From a virus, in IMG/VR virus record IMGVR_UViG_3300009509_000362, positions 1 through 22,654 of that record: 22,654 nucleotides of DNA, one strand, 5' to 3'. How positions within the stretch are numbered: the first letter of the stretch is position 1; each line of letters starts with the position of its first letter. Shown in pieces: positions 15,935-22,654 of the stretch. The position numbers and the translations under genes are program-made. A model generated the notes under the pieces. The model had not been told where the DNA came from, ran no database searches, and saw nothing but the letters and a program-made list of their open reading frames with translations.

Positions 15935-17127
15935 TGACCACACAGATGAACCCGTTCGAAGGAATGTCGAAGGACCAGCAGCGACAGCCCGTTTCCGGTT
16001 CAACGAATGGTGCCCTCAACACGTCGAACATGACGATCGACACGTTCATGGCTGCGATCCGGCGTCTCGAGTCGGGTTCATATCAGGGGAACTACGCAGC
16101 GGTGGGACGCATGGTGCGTGGCGACCGTGCCATCGGTGCGTATCAGATCATGAGCCGATATTGGGACAAGTGGGCGGCAGCAGCAGGGATTGCAGGAGCC
16201 GATTGGCGTGATCCGGTGGCGCAGGATCATGTGGCCCGCCATGTGATGTCGAAATACTACGAACGGTTCAAGAACTGGGATCTCGTGGCGTTGGCATGGT
16301 ATGCCGGCGGTTCGACGGCTCAGAAGGTGCTGGACCGTGGCTATGCGGGACCGCAGTCGATCAACAATCCCGGTATCCGGCAGTACGTCGAGGAGGTTTC
16401 CCAGTACGCAACGGAAGCCCAGGCCAAAGACATCCTCCCGAAACAGGGTTACGGCCCGATTCCGACGATGAGCCAGTCAGCGTCGGGATGGATCTTCCCT
16501 GTCGCTGGTGCTGCGACGTGGAGTCGTGGCTCATGGATGCCGAATGAGAAGACGCATCGTGATCGGTTTCATCCTGCCATTGACATCTATGCCGAAGCGG
16601 GCACTCCGATCGTGTCGCCGATCAGTGGCGTGGTGCAGCAGACGAAGAAGACGAACATCGGTGGCAACACGGTGCGTGTTCTGGGTGATGACGGGTACAC
16701 GTACTACTTCGCCCACATGCAAGACGCTGCCGTGGTTGGTGCAGGGCAGCGGATCAACTCGGGCCAGTTCCTCGGCTACGTCGGGAACACTGGTTCAGCG
16801 TCAACGACAGACCCCCACTTGCATTTCTCGATGGTGGACGACCGCAAGCGTGAAGTGAATCCGATCTCGTGGCTTGAAGCTGCTGTGATGGGTGGCGGTG
16901 CGATGGCGCAGGGGTACACGATGGACGACTTCGGTGCGCAGAAGCCAGAAGGTATCGAGTTGCGTCCGTTGGGTCAGGAAGCACCAACGAAGCAGGGTGC
17001 GTTGACGCAGCTGTTGGGAACGTTGGCAGACAAGGTGGCCGGCGGTTCCCGTGATCCGTCGTTGTGGCGCAAATACGGTGAGATGTCGCAGGACGATTAC
17101 GAGTCGACGACGTTGGAGACACCATGA
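15934..17127 (+). CDS. Virion lysin: lytic transglycosylase-like plus M23 peptidase
   Basis: A 397-residue two-domain peptidoglycan hydrolase. The N-terminal domain (about 33-150) resembles the lysozyme-like SLT fold: IRRLESGSY with candidate catalytic E46, then AIGAYQIM (66-73) and LVALAWYAGG (117-126). After a linker, residues 185-315 are a peptidase M23/LytM domain with zinc ligands H213 and D217 (HPAID) and the HLH motif (H295, H297), plus H261 in YYFAHMQ. It would cleave both glycan strands and peptide cross-links. No signal peptide or holin neighbour is seen, and it lies among head/ejection genes. This favours a virion-associated enzyme used at entry rather than the end-of-cycle endolysin. 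It overlaps its neighbours by 1 base (TGATG) and 4 bases (ATGA). Confidence 0.9.
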   Translation: MTTQMNPFEGMSKDQQRQPVSGSTNGALNTSNMTIDTFMAAIRRLESGSYQGNYAAVGRMVRGDRAIGAYQIMSRYWDKWAAAAGIAGADWRDPVAQDHVARHVMSKYYERFKNWDLVALAWYAGGSTAQKVLDRGYAGPQSINNPGIRQYVEEVSQYATEAQAKDILPKQGYGPIPTMSQSASGWIFPVAGAATWSRGSWMPNEKTHRDRFHPAIDIYAEAGTPIVSPISGVVQQTKKTNIGGNTVRVLGDDGYTYYFAHMQDAAVVGAGQRINSGQFLGYVGNTGSASTTDPHLHFSMVDDRKREVNPISWLEAAVMGGGAMAQGYTMDDFGAQKPEGIELRPLGQEAPTKQGALTQLLGTLADKVAGGSRDPSLWRKYGEMSQDDYESTTLETP

Positions 17128-18311
17128 CCTACGAATACACGGACAAACCGATCGTTGGTCAGGACTACACCGACGATACGACAACTCGTTTCAACGGATT
17201 GCCGGGTGAACCAGAGGTCTGGTACGAGGAAGGCACTGGCAAGGTGTACATGGTGTACGTCGTGCCAGGATCGAACCCTCCGATCTTCACTGCATATCAC
17301 GTGCCGAACGAAGACGTGCTCCAAACGTACTTCGGTGAGGGCAAGGAGATGGGCTACGACAAACGGTTCACTCCGGGTCAGATGCAGAAGATGGGTGTGG
17401 TCGTGTTTGGTACGACAGCAGCCATTGCGGATACGACGGGTGACCCGTGGGCCGGGTTCTTGGAACGGATCGAACGTGCCAAGTCGGTGATGCCATGGTT
17501 GGACGACCCTGAGGTGTTGCAGATCATCGGTGCCGCCTACCTCGAGGATCGTGCAGTGGGTGACTGGGAGTTCACTGGCACCGATTGGTGGATGAACCAT
17601 ACGGAAGGTGAACGCCGCTGGTTGGAGTTGATCGTCACTGATCCGCTGACTGCCGAACAGGAGCTTTCCGATGCCCAGTCGAAGGTGATGGCCCTGTTCC
17701 GCAACTACGGGGTGTTCAACCCTGATCAGGCTGTCCTCGACTATGTGCGCAACGGGCTGGCGACAGGCAAGTTCACAGAGATCCAAGCCGGTGAACAGGT
17801 GAAACTGGTGTTGGGGCTCGATTCTGCCATGGGCATGGATGCTGGTCTCCAAAAGGTGATGTCATCTATCGGGTCGACCATGCAGGCAACGAACAACATG
17901 TCGACCATTCGTGAGCTCTACGACACGTGGCTGGGTCCGATGTATGCCCCTGATGACAAGACGGTGCAACGGTGGGTGAACCAGTTCGCCTTGGACCCTG
18001 AGGCGGCGAATCAGGCGCTGATCGAACAGCTGCGGCAGCAGCGGCTCACACTCTTTCCCGGCTACGACAATCCCAACTCGACGTATCAGGACATTGCCGG
18101 ACCATGGAAATCGTATGTGTCGAGCATTTGGGGACTGCTACCGGACGACACGGACACCGAGTTCCAGAACATGATCCGTGCCAACGATGCGTCAGAGGTG
18201 GCGAAGATGGCACGACGGGTCGGTTTGGAACGGGACTATGACCGTGTGAAGCAGAAGGCGCTGTTCGACCTGGATTCGCAGATGAACATGAACGTGAGAG
18301 GGACGACCTGA
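17124..18311 (+). CDS. Virion protein of unknown function with Trp-rich repeat-like motif
   Basis: A 395-residue soluble-looking protein with no signal peptide or membrane segment. The first 75 residues look beta-structured (VWYEEGTGKVYMVYVVPG). Residues about 150-197 contain TGTDWWMNHTEGERRWLELI followed by DPLTAEQEL, then a helix ending LFRNYGV. I have seen this W-W...R...DP pattern, often repeated, in large structural proteins of actinophages. The rest is helical. GGAG at 17115-17118 precedes the ATG, which overlaps the lysin stop (ATGA). It belongs to the internal-virion block by position; no enzymatic motif is evident. Confidence 0.8.
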   Translation: MTYEYTDKPIVGQDYTDDTTTRFNGLPGEPEVWYEEGTGKVYMVYVVPGSNPPIFTAYHVPNEDVLQTYFGEGKEMGYDKRFTPGQMQKMGVVVFGTTAAIADTTGDPWAGFLERIERAKSVMPWLDDPEVLQIIGAAYLEDRAVGDWEFTGTDWWMNHTEGERRWLELIVTDPLTAEQELSDAQSKVMALFRNYGVFNPDQAVLDYVRNGLATGKFTEIQAGEQVKLVLGLDSAMGMDAGLQKVMSSIGSTMQATNNMSTIRELYDTWLGPMYAPDDKTVQRWVNQFALDPEAANQALIEQLRQQRLTLFPGYDNPNSTYQDIAGPWKSYVSSIWGLLPDDTDTEFQNMIRANDASEVAKMARRVGLERDYDRVKQKALFDLDSQMNMNVRGTT

Positions 18312-19138
18312 TGGCTCAGATACCCGAGGAGTTCCGCATCCAATATGGGTGGCTGCCCGAGGAAGCCCTCCAAGTGTTCTACAACGCATGGATCGAGGAC
18401 GAGACGACGGCATGGTCAGTGGTCCGTGCCGATTCACGATACGAGTCGTGGTTTCCGGGCAACAAGACGGAGGATGGCCGTGTCCGTATCACGGAAAGCC
18501 AGTATGCCAAGACAATCGTCGAGTATGAGGATGCGTTTCGTGCCGTCGGTATCCACCCGGAGTTCTTCAAGGAACAGTTCGCCGAGCTGATCCGTGGTGA
18601 GGTGACACCTGATGAGCTGTATCAGGAACGTCTCGCCCCCATGTACGACCGGATCGTGGCATCGAGCCAGTCGATCAGGGAGTATTACGCCGAGACCTAC
18701 GGGATCGAGGGGATGACCCCTGAAGCGTTCATGGCCGGTGTGATGGACCCGAACCTTGGCACGAAGATCCTGTTGGGTCAGATCGGTGTGGCTGAGATCG
18801 GTGGCGAAGCACTCGAATCAGGGTTCGACATAACGGAGGGGTTTGCACGTCAGCTGCTTGAGGCCGGTGTGACACAGCAGGCTGCCGATCAGCTGTTCTC
18901 TCGAGCTCAGTCGCTGCTGCCCACGTTGGAAGTGCTTGCCCAGCGACATGCGGACCCTGATGACGACTTCGACATCAGCGACTTCACTGCTGCTGCCGTG
19001 TTCTCCGACCCGACACAGTTGCGCCGTATACGCCGTCTCCAGGCTCAGGAGTCGTCGCTGTTTGCCAACGCCACAACGGATGTGCTCTATACCCGTCGTC
19101 GTGACGAAGCTGGTGTTGGCGGTCTAGAGGCATACTGA
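18311..19138 (+). CDS. Last protein of the ejection block, unknown function
   Basis: A 275-residue, acidic, mainly helical protein with no signal peptide. It opens with an aromatic segment (about 10-55: YGWLPEEALQVFYNAWIEDE, later SRYESWFPGNKTEDG). This recalls the W-rich motif of the previous gene, suggesting the two are distantly related or partner subunits. A middle portion has AEIGGEALESGFDITEGFAR, and the C-terminus is rich in Arg (RRIRRLQAQ, YTRRRDE). The family is not recognised. The start overlaps the previous stop by one base. It is the last gene before a 246-bp non-coding gap, so the coupled block ends here. Confidence 0.8.
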   Translation: MAQIPEEFRIQYGWLPEEALQVFYNAWIEDETTAWSVVRADSRYESWFPGNKTEDGRVRITESQYAKTIVEYEDAFRAVGIHPEFFKEQFAELIRGEVTPDELYQERLAPMYDRIVASSQSIREYYAETYGIEGMTPEAFMAGVMDPNLGTKILLGQIGVAEIGGEALESGFDITEGFARQLLEAGVTQQAADQLFSRAQSLLPTLEVLAQRHADPDDDFDISDFTAAAVFSDPTQLRRIRRLQAQESSLFANATTDVLYTRRRDEAGVGGLEAY

Positions 19139-19151
19139 TCGCCACGATTTG

Positions 19152-19160
19152 TGGTATCTT
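19152..19160 (+). promoter_or_regulatory. Possible extended -10 promoter before the capsid genes
   Basis: TGG directly followed by TATCTT (4 of 6 to TATAAT) forms an extended -10 element; no recognisable -35 lies at the usual distance. A start 6-7 bases downstream would fall at about 19166, within the 5' strand of the closing stem of the structured RNA at 19164-19356. A dedicated promoter would help make scaffold and capsid in excess. Confidence 0.3.
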
Positions 19161-19163
19161 CGG

Positions 19164-19356
19164 GTCACGGCCCGGTTGCCAGTATCTCGGTCGTCAAGGG
19201 GTTGCAGCCGACCCCGAGTAGAACTGCGTATCACCCATAGGCTGCCAGAGGAAGCCCCTACGGGGTTCAGCTTCGTTGTTGGCAGACGGTACGCAGCTCC
19301 TCTGGTTTCCCGAAACCGTCTCCCGGTCGCTCGTGGGCCACGCCACGGGCCGTGAC
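19164..19356 (+). ncRNA. Structured RNA / 5' UTR candidate before scaffold and capsid
   Basis: Bases 19164-19174 (gtcacggcccg) are the exact reverse complement of 19346-19356, an 11-bp stem closing a domain of about 190 bases. Inside are nested and side helices: 19189-19193 with 19209-19213 (ggtcg/cgacc); 19224-19230 with 19290-19296 (ctgcgta/tacgcag); 19242-19247 with 19280-19285 (ctgcca/tggcag); 19255-19258 with 19262-19265 (cccc/gggg) extended by gaag/cttc; and 19304-19309 with 19312-19317. Competing pairings also exist: 19245-19252 with 19298-19305 (8 perfect) and 19285-19290 with 19315-19320. No convincing ORF occupies the gap. The closing stem ends 14 bases before the scaffold ribosome-binding site, so a cis-regulatory leader is likely; a free RNA is possible. 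No known riboswitch or ribozyme class is recognised. Confidence 0.6.
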
Positions 19357-19384
19357 ACCGCAAACGTGCGAGAGGAGACAGGCA

Positions 19385-19852
19385 ATGACGACGAATGAGC
19401 AACCGATGAGTGACACCTCAGGTGAGCAGGAAGCCAATACAGGGCCACATGCTCATATCCGTGAACTCGAAACGGAGAACAAGGGGCTGCGACAGCGGCT
19501 CGCCTCCACTGAGCTCAAGGAAATGGGACTCGACCCCAACACAGGGCTAGGAAAGGCGATCCTCAAGACTTACAACGGGTCATATGAGGATGGCGATATC
19601 CAGAAGTTCGCCGTCGAGGAGTACGGGTGGGAAGCGCCGTCATCGGAAAGCCCGGTAGTTGCCGAGCAGATCGAAGCCGAGCAGCGGATCACGCAGCTCG
19701 AAACCACGTCAGAGTCTGTCCAACCCCCCGAGCAGGTGCCGATCATCCAAGCGGCGGCAGAGGTCTTTGAGAGCTCCGAGGCAACTCGTGATCAGCTCAT
19801 CCAGGGTCTTGGTCTTGTCGCAGAGGACATCAGGCGGCAGCTGCATTCCTGA
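19385..19852 (+). CDS. Scaffolding protein (capsid assembly)
   Basis: A 155-residue acidic, Glu/Gln-rich protein immediately upstream of the major capsid gene, the usual scaffold position. A short coiled-coil-like helix (about 24-44: HIRELETENKGLRQRL) is followed by MGLDPNTGLGKAI (47-59) and KFAVEEYGWE (74-83). This pattern is familiar from actinophage scaffolds. The tail is Glu/Ser/Pro-rich and ends in a charged helix (EDIRRQLHS), which may contact the capsid protein. The ATG at 19385 is chosen because AGAGGAGA lies at 19371-19378. The longer frame from GTG 19352 starts inside the RNA closing stem without a site. The scaffold would be lost from the mature head. Confidence 0.8.
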   Translation: MTTNEQPMSDTSGEQEANTGPHAHIRELETENKGLRQRLASTELKEMGLDPNTGLGKAILKTYNGSYEDGDIQKFAVEEYGWEAPSSESPVVAEQIEAEQRITQLETTSESVQPPEQVPIIQAAAEVFESSEATRDQLIQGLGLVAEDIRRQLHS

Positions 19853-19872
19853 CAACATGAGGTGATACGAAT

Positions 19873-20904
19873 ATGGCCGCATTCGGTACCGGCGACCAAG
19901 TTGCCGCATCAGTACCCACAGGTGGCGTAGCGGGTTGGGGTACATGGAACCTTCCCAACCTCGTCGGCGTGCTGCACAGGCTCTCGCCGCTCGAGACCCC
20001 GCTGCTTTCCATGATCGGTGGAATCAACGGTGGGATGAACACGGACGGATCTCCCGTGTTCGCATGGCAGGACACCCTGCACCGTGCGCCCGCCATCCAG
20101 TCCGTCGTCGAAGGTGACGACCCGACCTACAGCGCCCAGAAGCGGGCGGCACGCAAGAACGTGGTTGCGATCCACCAGTACGGAGTCGAGCTGTCGTACT
20201 CCAAGCAGGCGGCGATCAACTACGTGACGCCGATCGCAGCGACGGGACATCATCAGGGCCAGAGCAATCCGGTCACGAATGAGATGGCGTTCCAGATGCA
20301 GATCAAGATCGAGCAGGCGGCACTCGACGTCGAGCTCATGTTCCTCCAGGGCACCTATGCCTTCCCGACGGACGGCACGGCCCGTCAGACGCAGGGCATC
20401 GAAGGTGCCATCACCGACGTCGCTCCGAATGCTGCGGCAGCCGGCGTGATCGTCCCTGCGGCCTCCACGGCCACAGCCAAGCAGATCATCAACTACGTCA
20501 TGAAGGCGGGTTGGGACAATGGCTGGGCCGAGGGTGAGCGGTACCTGATGTTGGGTTCCGCAGAGCAGGTCGATCTCGAGACGTATGCCGAGACAACGAA
20601 CTGGAACCTTCAGCCGCTGTCCCGCACGGAGTTCGGTGTCAACGTGACGAGGATCGTGACGTCCTTCGGGGCGCTCAATGTCGTCAAGAACCGGCATCTG
20701 ACGGCGCAGACGGCACTGTTCCTCGACATGGCATCGCTCGCTCCGGTGTTCATGCCGATCCCCGACAAGGGCCATTTCTTCGTCGAGCCTTTGGCGAAGG
20801 CGGGTGCCTACGACCGAGCACAGCTGTACGGCGAGATCGGTCTCGCCTACGGTGCGCAGAAACAGCATGCAGTCGTGACCAACTGGGGCACGGTGGCGGC
20901 CTGA
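19873..20904 (+). CDS. Major capsid protein (SU10/DUF5309-like, HK97 fold)
   Basis: A 343-residue protein forming the icosahedral shell. The N-terminal part has LSPLETPLLSMIGG (37-50), a substrate-like PVFAWQDTLH (61-70) and SVVEGDDPTYSA, then NVVAIHQYGVELSY (96-109). This order matches the DUF5309/SU10-type major head protein family. The C-terminal half includes LFLDMASLAPVFMPIPD and QLYGEIGLAYGAQKQHAVV. A ribosome-binding site (GAGGTG, 19859-19864) precedes the ATG. It lies 20 bases after the scaffold and is followed by a very stable hairpin (20916-20941). Length and motifs are those of a complete capsid protein with no obvious N-terminal delta domain, consistent with a separate scaffold. 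Confidence 0.9.
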   Translation: MAAFGTGDQVAASVPTGGVAGWGTWNLPNLVGVLHRLSPLETPLLSMIGGINGGMNTDGSPVFAWQDTLHRAPAIQSVVEGDDPTYSAQKRAARKNVVAIHQYGVELSYSKQAAINYVTPIAATGHHQGQSNPVTNEMAFQMQIKIEQAALDVELMFLQGTYAFPTDGTARQTQGIEGAITDVAPNAAAAGVIVPAASTATAKQIINYVMKAGWDNGWAEGERYLMLGSAEQVDLETYAETTNWNLQPLSRTEFGVNVTRIVTSFGALNVVKNRHLTAQTALFLDMASLAPVFMPIPDKGHFFVEPLAKAGAYDRAQLYGEIGLAYGAQKQHAVVTNWGTVAA

Positions 20905-20915
20905 CGCATTTGATT

Positions 20916-20941
20916 GGGGAGTCACCTTCGGGTGACTCCCC
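20916..20941 (+). terminator. UUCG-capped hairpin after the capsid gene
   Basis: Eleven perfect base pairs (20916-20926 with 20931-20941, ggggagtcacc/ggtgactcccc) close on the exceptionally stable TTCG tetraloop. It lies 11 bases after the capsid stop. The bases that follow (tctcaagga) are not a T-run, so it is probably a partial terminator or an mRNA 3'-end protector rather than a strong intrinsic terminator. It could set the capsid-to-decoration expression ratio. Confidence 0.65.
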
Positions 20942-20962
20942 TCTCAAGGAAGGATCAATGGA

Positions 20963-21577
20963 ATGGCTGTAACAACTCGGTGGTACAAGCAGGGAGCACT
21001 CAAGTTCCTCGATGGCACGCTGGATTGGGACACGGGAACGTGGAAGATCGCCCTATTCACGTCGACGGACACTCCCGATGTCGACACCGACACGACCTAC
21101 ATCAACACGAACGAAGTCACCACAGGTGGCGGCTACACGCAGGACTCGAAGACGTTGACCACCCCGGCCGTCACGGCGGTCGTGGACTCGTCTGCCACGG
21201 CGCACGCCATCTCAACGAATTACGACGTGGGTGACATCGTGCGTCCGGCATCGGCCAACGGCTACGTGTATCGGTGCATTGTTGCCGGACAGTCATCCGG
21301 CACCGCTCCGACGTGGGCGTCGTACACGACAATCGGCATCAGTTTCACTGACAATACGGTGACGTGGGAGAACGCCGGTACGTCGTTCGTCAAGTTGACG
21401 GCGGCCAACGTGTCGTGGACGACATCGACGATCACGGCCCGTTACGCCAAGATCTACGACGACATCACGAACGATCTGGTGTTCCTCGTGGACTTCGGTC
21501 AGGACGAGTCCTCGTCGAACGGCAACTTCGACATCAACTGGAACGCAGACGGTATCGGCCAAGCCTTCATCCAGTAG
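20963..21577 (+). CDS. Head decoration/structural protein with inserted binding-like module
   Basis: A 204-residue beta-rich protein directly after the capsid gene. Residues 1-75 and about 140-204 form one recognisable unit (LKFLDGTLDWDTGTWKIALF; then ANVSWTTSTITARYAKIYDD), typical of small phage head proteins placed after the capsid gene. Between them, residues about 78-139 look like an independent module (YDVGDIVRP, GYVYRCIVAGQSSGTAPTW, TVTWENAG), a pattern common in phage surface proteins and similar in style to carbohydrate-binding modules. The start at 20963 is favoured by AAGGAAGG at 20946-20953. The nearer ATG at 20958 gives only five codons. Likely displayed on the capsid; ligand unknown. 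Confidence 0.8.
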   Translation: MAVTTRWYKQGALKFLDGTLDWDTGTWKIALFTSTDTPDVDTDTTYINTNEVTTGGGYTQDSKTLTTPAVTAVVDSSATAHAISTNYDVGDIVRPASANGYVYRCIVAGQSSGTAPTWASYTTIGISFTDNTVTWENAGTSFVKLTAANVSWTTSTITARYAKIYDDITNDLVFLVDFGQDESSSNGNFDINWNADGIGQAFIQ

Positions 21578-21588
21578 CGGATAACAGC

Positions 21589-21993
21589 ATGGCTCGTACC
21601 CCAACTCGGTCGGTCACGATCGCCTTTGGCGGACAAACCTCCGTCGTGGTAGGTACGGCCGCTGCTGTGGAAGGAGATGAGGATTTGCCCGTAACCCGAC
21701 TGACAGGAAACACAACGCTCACTGCATCGGGCACGTACATCGTGGACTCGGCAGCAGCGATCAGGACCATCACCCTGCCGCTGCTGTCGGGTGCCCCGAC
21801 TGAGGGCTATGTCATCACGGTGAAGCGTGAAGGTGCCAACTACGTGGATGTCGATGCGAACGGTGCCGACGAAATCGAGCCGTCCGCTGTGACGACACTG
21901 CGACTGTTCACCAACTGGTCGGCGGTCAAACTGGTTGCTGACGATGCGGCGAACGTGTGGTACCTGCAAGGGTTCTATGGCGCTGTGACGTGA
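21589..21993 (+). CDS. Small fibre-like virion protein
   Basis: A 134-residue protein starting MARTPTRSVTIAFGG at ATG 21589, 11 bases after the preceding stop with only a weak upstream AGCGGA. The longer frame opening at 21364 overlaps the decoration gene and is discarded. From residue 36 on it has the layout of a beta-sandwich repeat seen at the ends of phage fibres: LTGNTTLTASGTYIVD, AIRTITLPLLSG, GYVITVKREGANYVDVDANG, TLRLFTNWSAVKLV, NVWYLQGFYG. It may form a fibre tip, connector or decoration subunit. The next gene, a tailspike, starts 6 bases after its stop, so the two may assemble together. Confidence 0.8.
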   Translation: MARTPTRSVTIAFGGQTSVVVGTAAAVEGDEDLPVTRLTGNTTLTASGTYIVDSAAAIRTITLPLLSGAPTEGYVITVKREGANYVDVDANGADEIEPSAVTTLRLFTNWSAVKLVADDAANVWYLQGFYGAVT

Positions 21994-21999
21994 TACACC

Positions 22000-22654
22000 A
22001 TGGTTGACATCAACGTCTCAGCAGTCACATGGCCCTCACCCACACAGTACGCACAGTCCGTCATCGACGGTGAGGCTGCGGGTACGTCGTTCGTGCTCAA
22101 GGCCGGTGTGCATCGGATGCAGACGATCAGCCTGCGTACCGGCGACACGCTGACCTTCGAGCCGGGAGCGATCATGCGTGGCTCCGAGGACATCTCGGGG
22201 TGGACGTGGACGAAGGACGGTGCCAACGATCGGTGGTGGGCCACCCTGTCATCCCCCGGCACGGAACTCGGCGGCACGGCCAACGCTGGCTACCTGCTGT
22301 ACCCGTATGCGCCTGTCCTCGACGGGGAGCCGATGGCGTACAAGGATGCGCTCACGTCGGTGGATGCGTGGACAGCGTTCTACGACACGGGCCAGTCCCG
22401 CCTCTACATCGGACGTGATCCTGCGGGATTGACGACGATGGAGTTGATGCGTCAGGTGAATGCCATCGGCGCAACGGCATCCAATGTCACCGGGGTCACG
22501 ATCCAAGGCGACCGTGGCACTCCGGGCATCATCGAGAACTACTGTCCCGGCCCACAGGCGGAGAACGCCGGGGTGAAGATCGGCCGGTTCTCGACATCCA
22601 CGATCACCAACGCCAACTGGGTGTTCCAAGACATGATCGTGCGGAACATGCGAG
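22000..22654 (+). CDS. Tailspike / beta-helix protein, 5' part only
   Basis: The frame opens at ATG 22000 (MVDINVSAVTWPSPTQYA) and stays open to the end of the window, giving at least 218 residues with no stop. The early part (FVLKAGVHRMQTISLRTGD, then TFEPGAIMRGSEDISGW) is the typical first rungs of a right-handed parallel beta-helix, as in pectate lyase-like tailspikes. Later comes NVTGVTIQGDRGTPG and FQDMIVRNMR, again rung-like. Such proteins bind or cleave host surface glycans. The active site, if any, would lie downstream and is not visible. It starts 6 bases after the preceding gene with no clear ribosome-binding site. Confidence 0.75.
   Translation, partial: MVDINVSAVTWPSPTQYAQSVIDGEAAGTSFVLKAGVHRMQTISLRTGDTLTFEPGAIMRGSEDISGWTWTKDGANDRWWATLSSPGTELGGTANAGYLLYPYAPVLDGEPMAYKDALTSVDAWTAFYDTGQSRLYIGRDPAGLTTMELMRQVNAIGATASNVTGVTIQGDRGTPGIIENYCPGPQAENAGVKIGRFSTSTITNANWVFQDMIVRNMR

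Noticed and set aside
19352-19384. GTG start adding 11 residues to the scaffold protein
   Set aside because: It lies in the 3' strand of the RNA closing stem and lacks a ribosome-binding site; ATG 19385 has AGAGGAGA upstream.
19139-19384. tRNA or tmRNA in the gap before the scaffold gene
   Set aside because: No T-loop consensus (GGTTCGAATCC-like) or acceptor-stem/cloverleaf arrangement is present. The long closing stem and internal helices do not fit tRNA geometry.
20958-20962. ATG closer to the AAGGAAGG site after the capsid gene
   Set aside because: It gives MEWL then a stop and is only 4 bases from the site; ATG 20963 is better spaced and opens the real protein.
21364-21588. Longer frame for the small fibre-like gene
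   Set aside because: Its first 75 residues are out-of-frame reading of the decoration gene and Arg/His-rich. Recognisable protein begins at 21589.
1-22654. CRISPR array, insertion sequence or attachment site
   Set aside because: No regularly spaced direct repeats, transposase frame, terminal inverted repeats with target duplications or integrase-linked att core were seen.

Overview
The window is the structural (packaging, head and ejection) module of a tailed, double-stranded DNA bacteriophage, read entirely on the + strand. It carries a large terminase, portal, scaffold, HK97-fold capsid protein, virion lysin and tailspike-like fibre, and I see no bacterial housekeeping gene. The DNA is GC-rich by eye. 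The scaffold motif (GLDPNTGLGKAI) and the MARGGY protein resemble proteins I know from actinophages and uncultured aquatic phage contigs. A high-GC, possibly actinobacterial host is therefore plausible but not proven. I see no integrase, repressor, tRNA or CRISPR array.

Positions 1-680 are non-coding or nearly so, and are unusually structured. Three hairpins (21-102) come first, followed by a compact, almost perfectly paired three-way-junction element (157-281). That element is flanked by two copies of a 10-bp repeat exactly 200 bp apart. A GT-rich strand (321-381) follows, then a convincing sigma70-type promoter (515-543) and a hairpin directly in front of the terminase gene (643-674).

Positions 681-5724 hold the terminase large subunit, with an extra N-terminal zinc-binding/HTH-like region, then the portal and three small proteins. 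Positions 5721-19138 hold the ejection or internal-virion block. It contains a 2643-residue giant protein with a Cys-His-Asp papain/transglutaminase-like domain, a 761-residue protein with a hydrophobic segment, a two-domain lysin (lytic transglycosylase plus M23 peptidase) and two unrecognised proteins. Most genes from 681 to 19138 overlap at ATGA, GTGA or TGATG junctions, so translation looks coupled.

A 246-bp gap (19139-19384) breaks this chain. It holds a second structured RNA candidate (19164-19356), closed by an 11-bp perfect long-range stem and preceded by a possible extended -10 promoter. Then come the scaffold, the major capsid protein, a UUCG-capped hairpin, a head decoration protein with an inserted binding-module-like domain, a small fibre protein and the start of a beta-helix tailspike that runs off the window.

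The large proteins and lysin lie between portal and capsid, and no tape measure, tail tube or tail terminator is visible. This favours a short-tailed (podovirus-like) virion that ejects large internal proteins. That is inference, because tail genes may lie outside the window.
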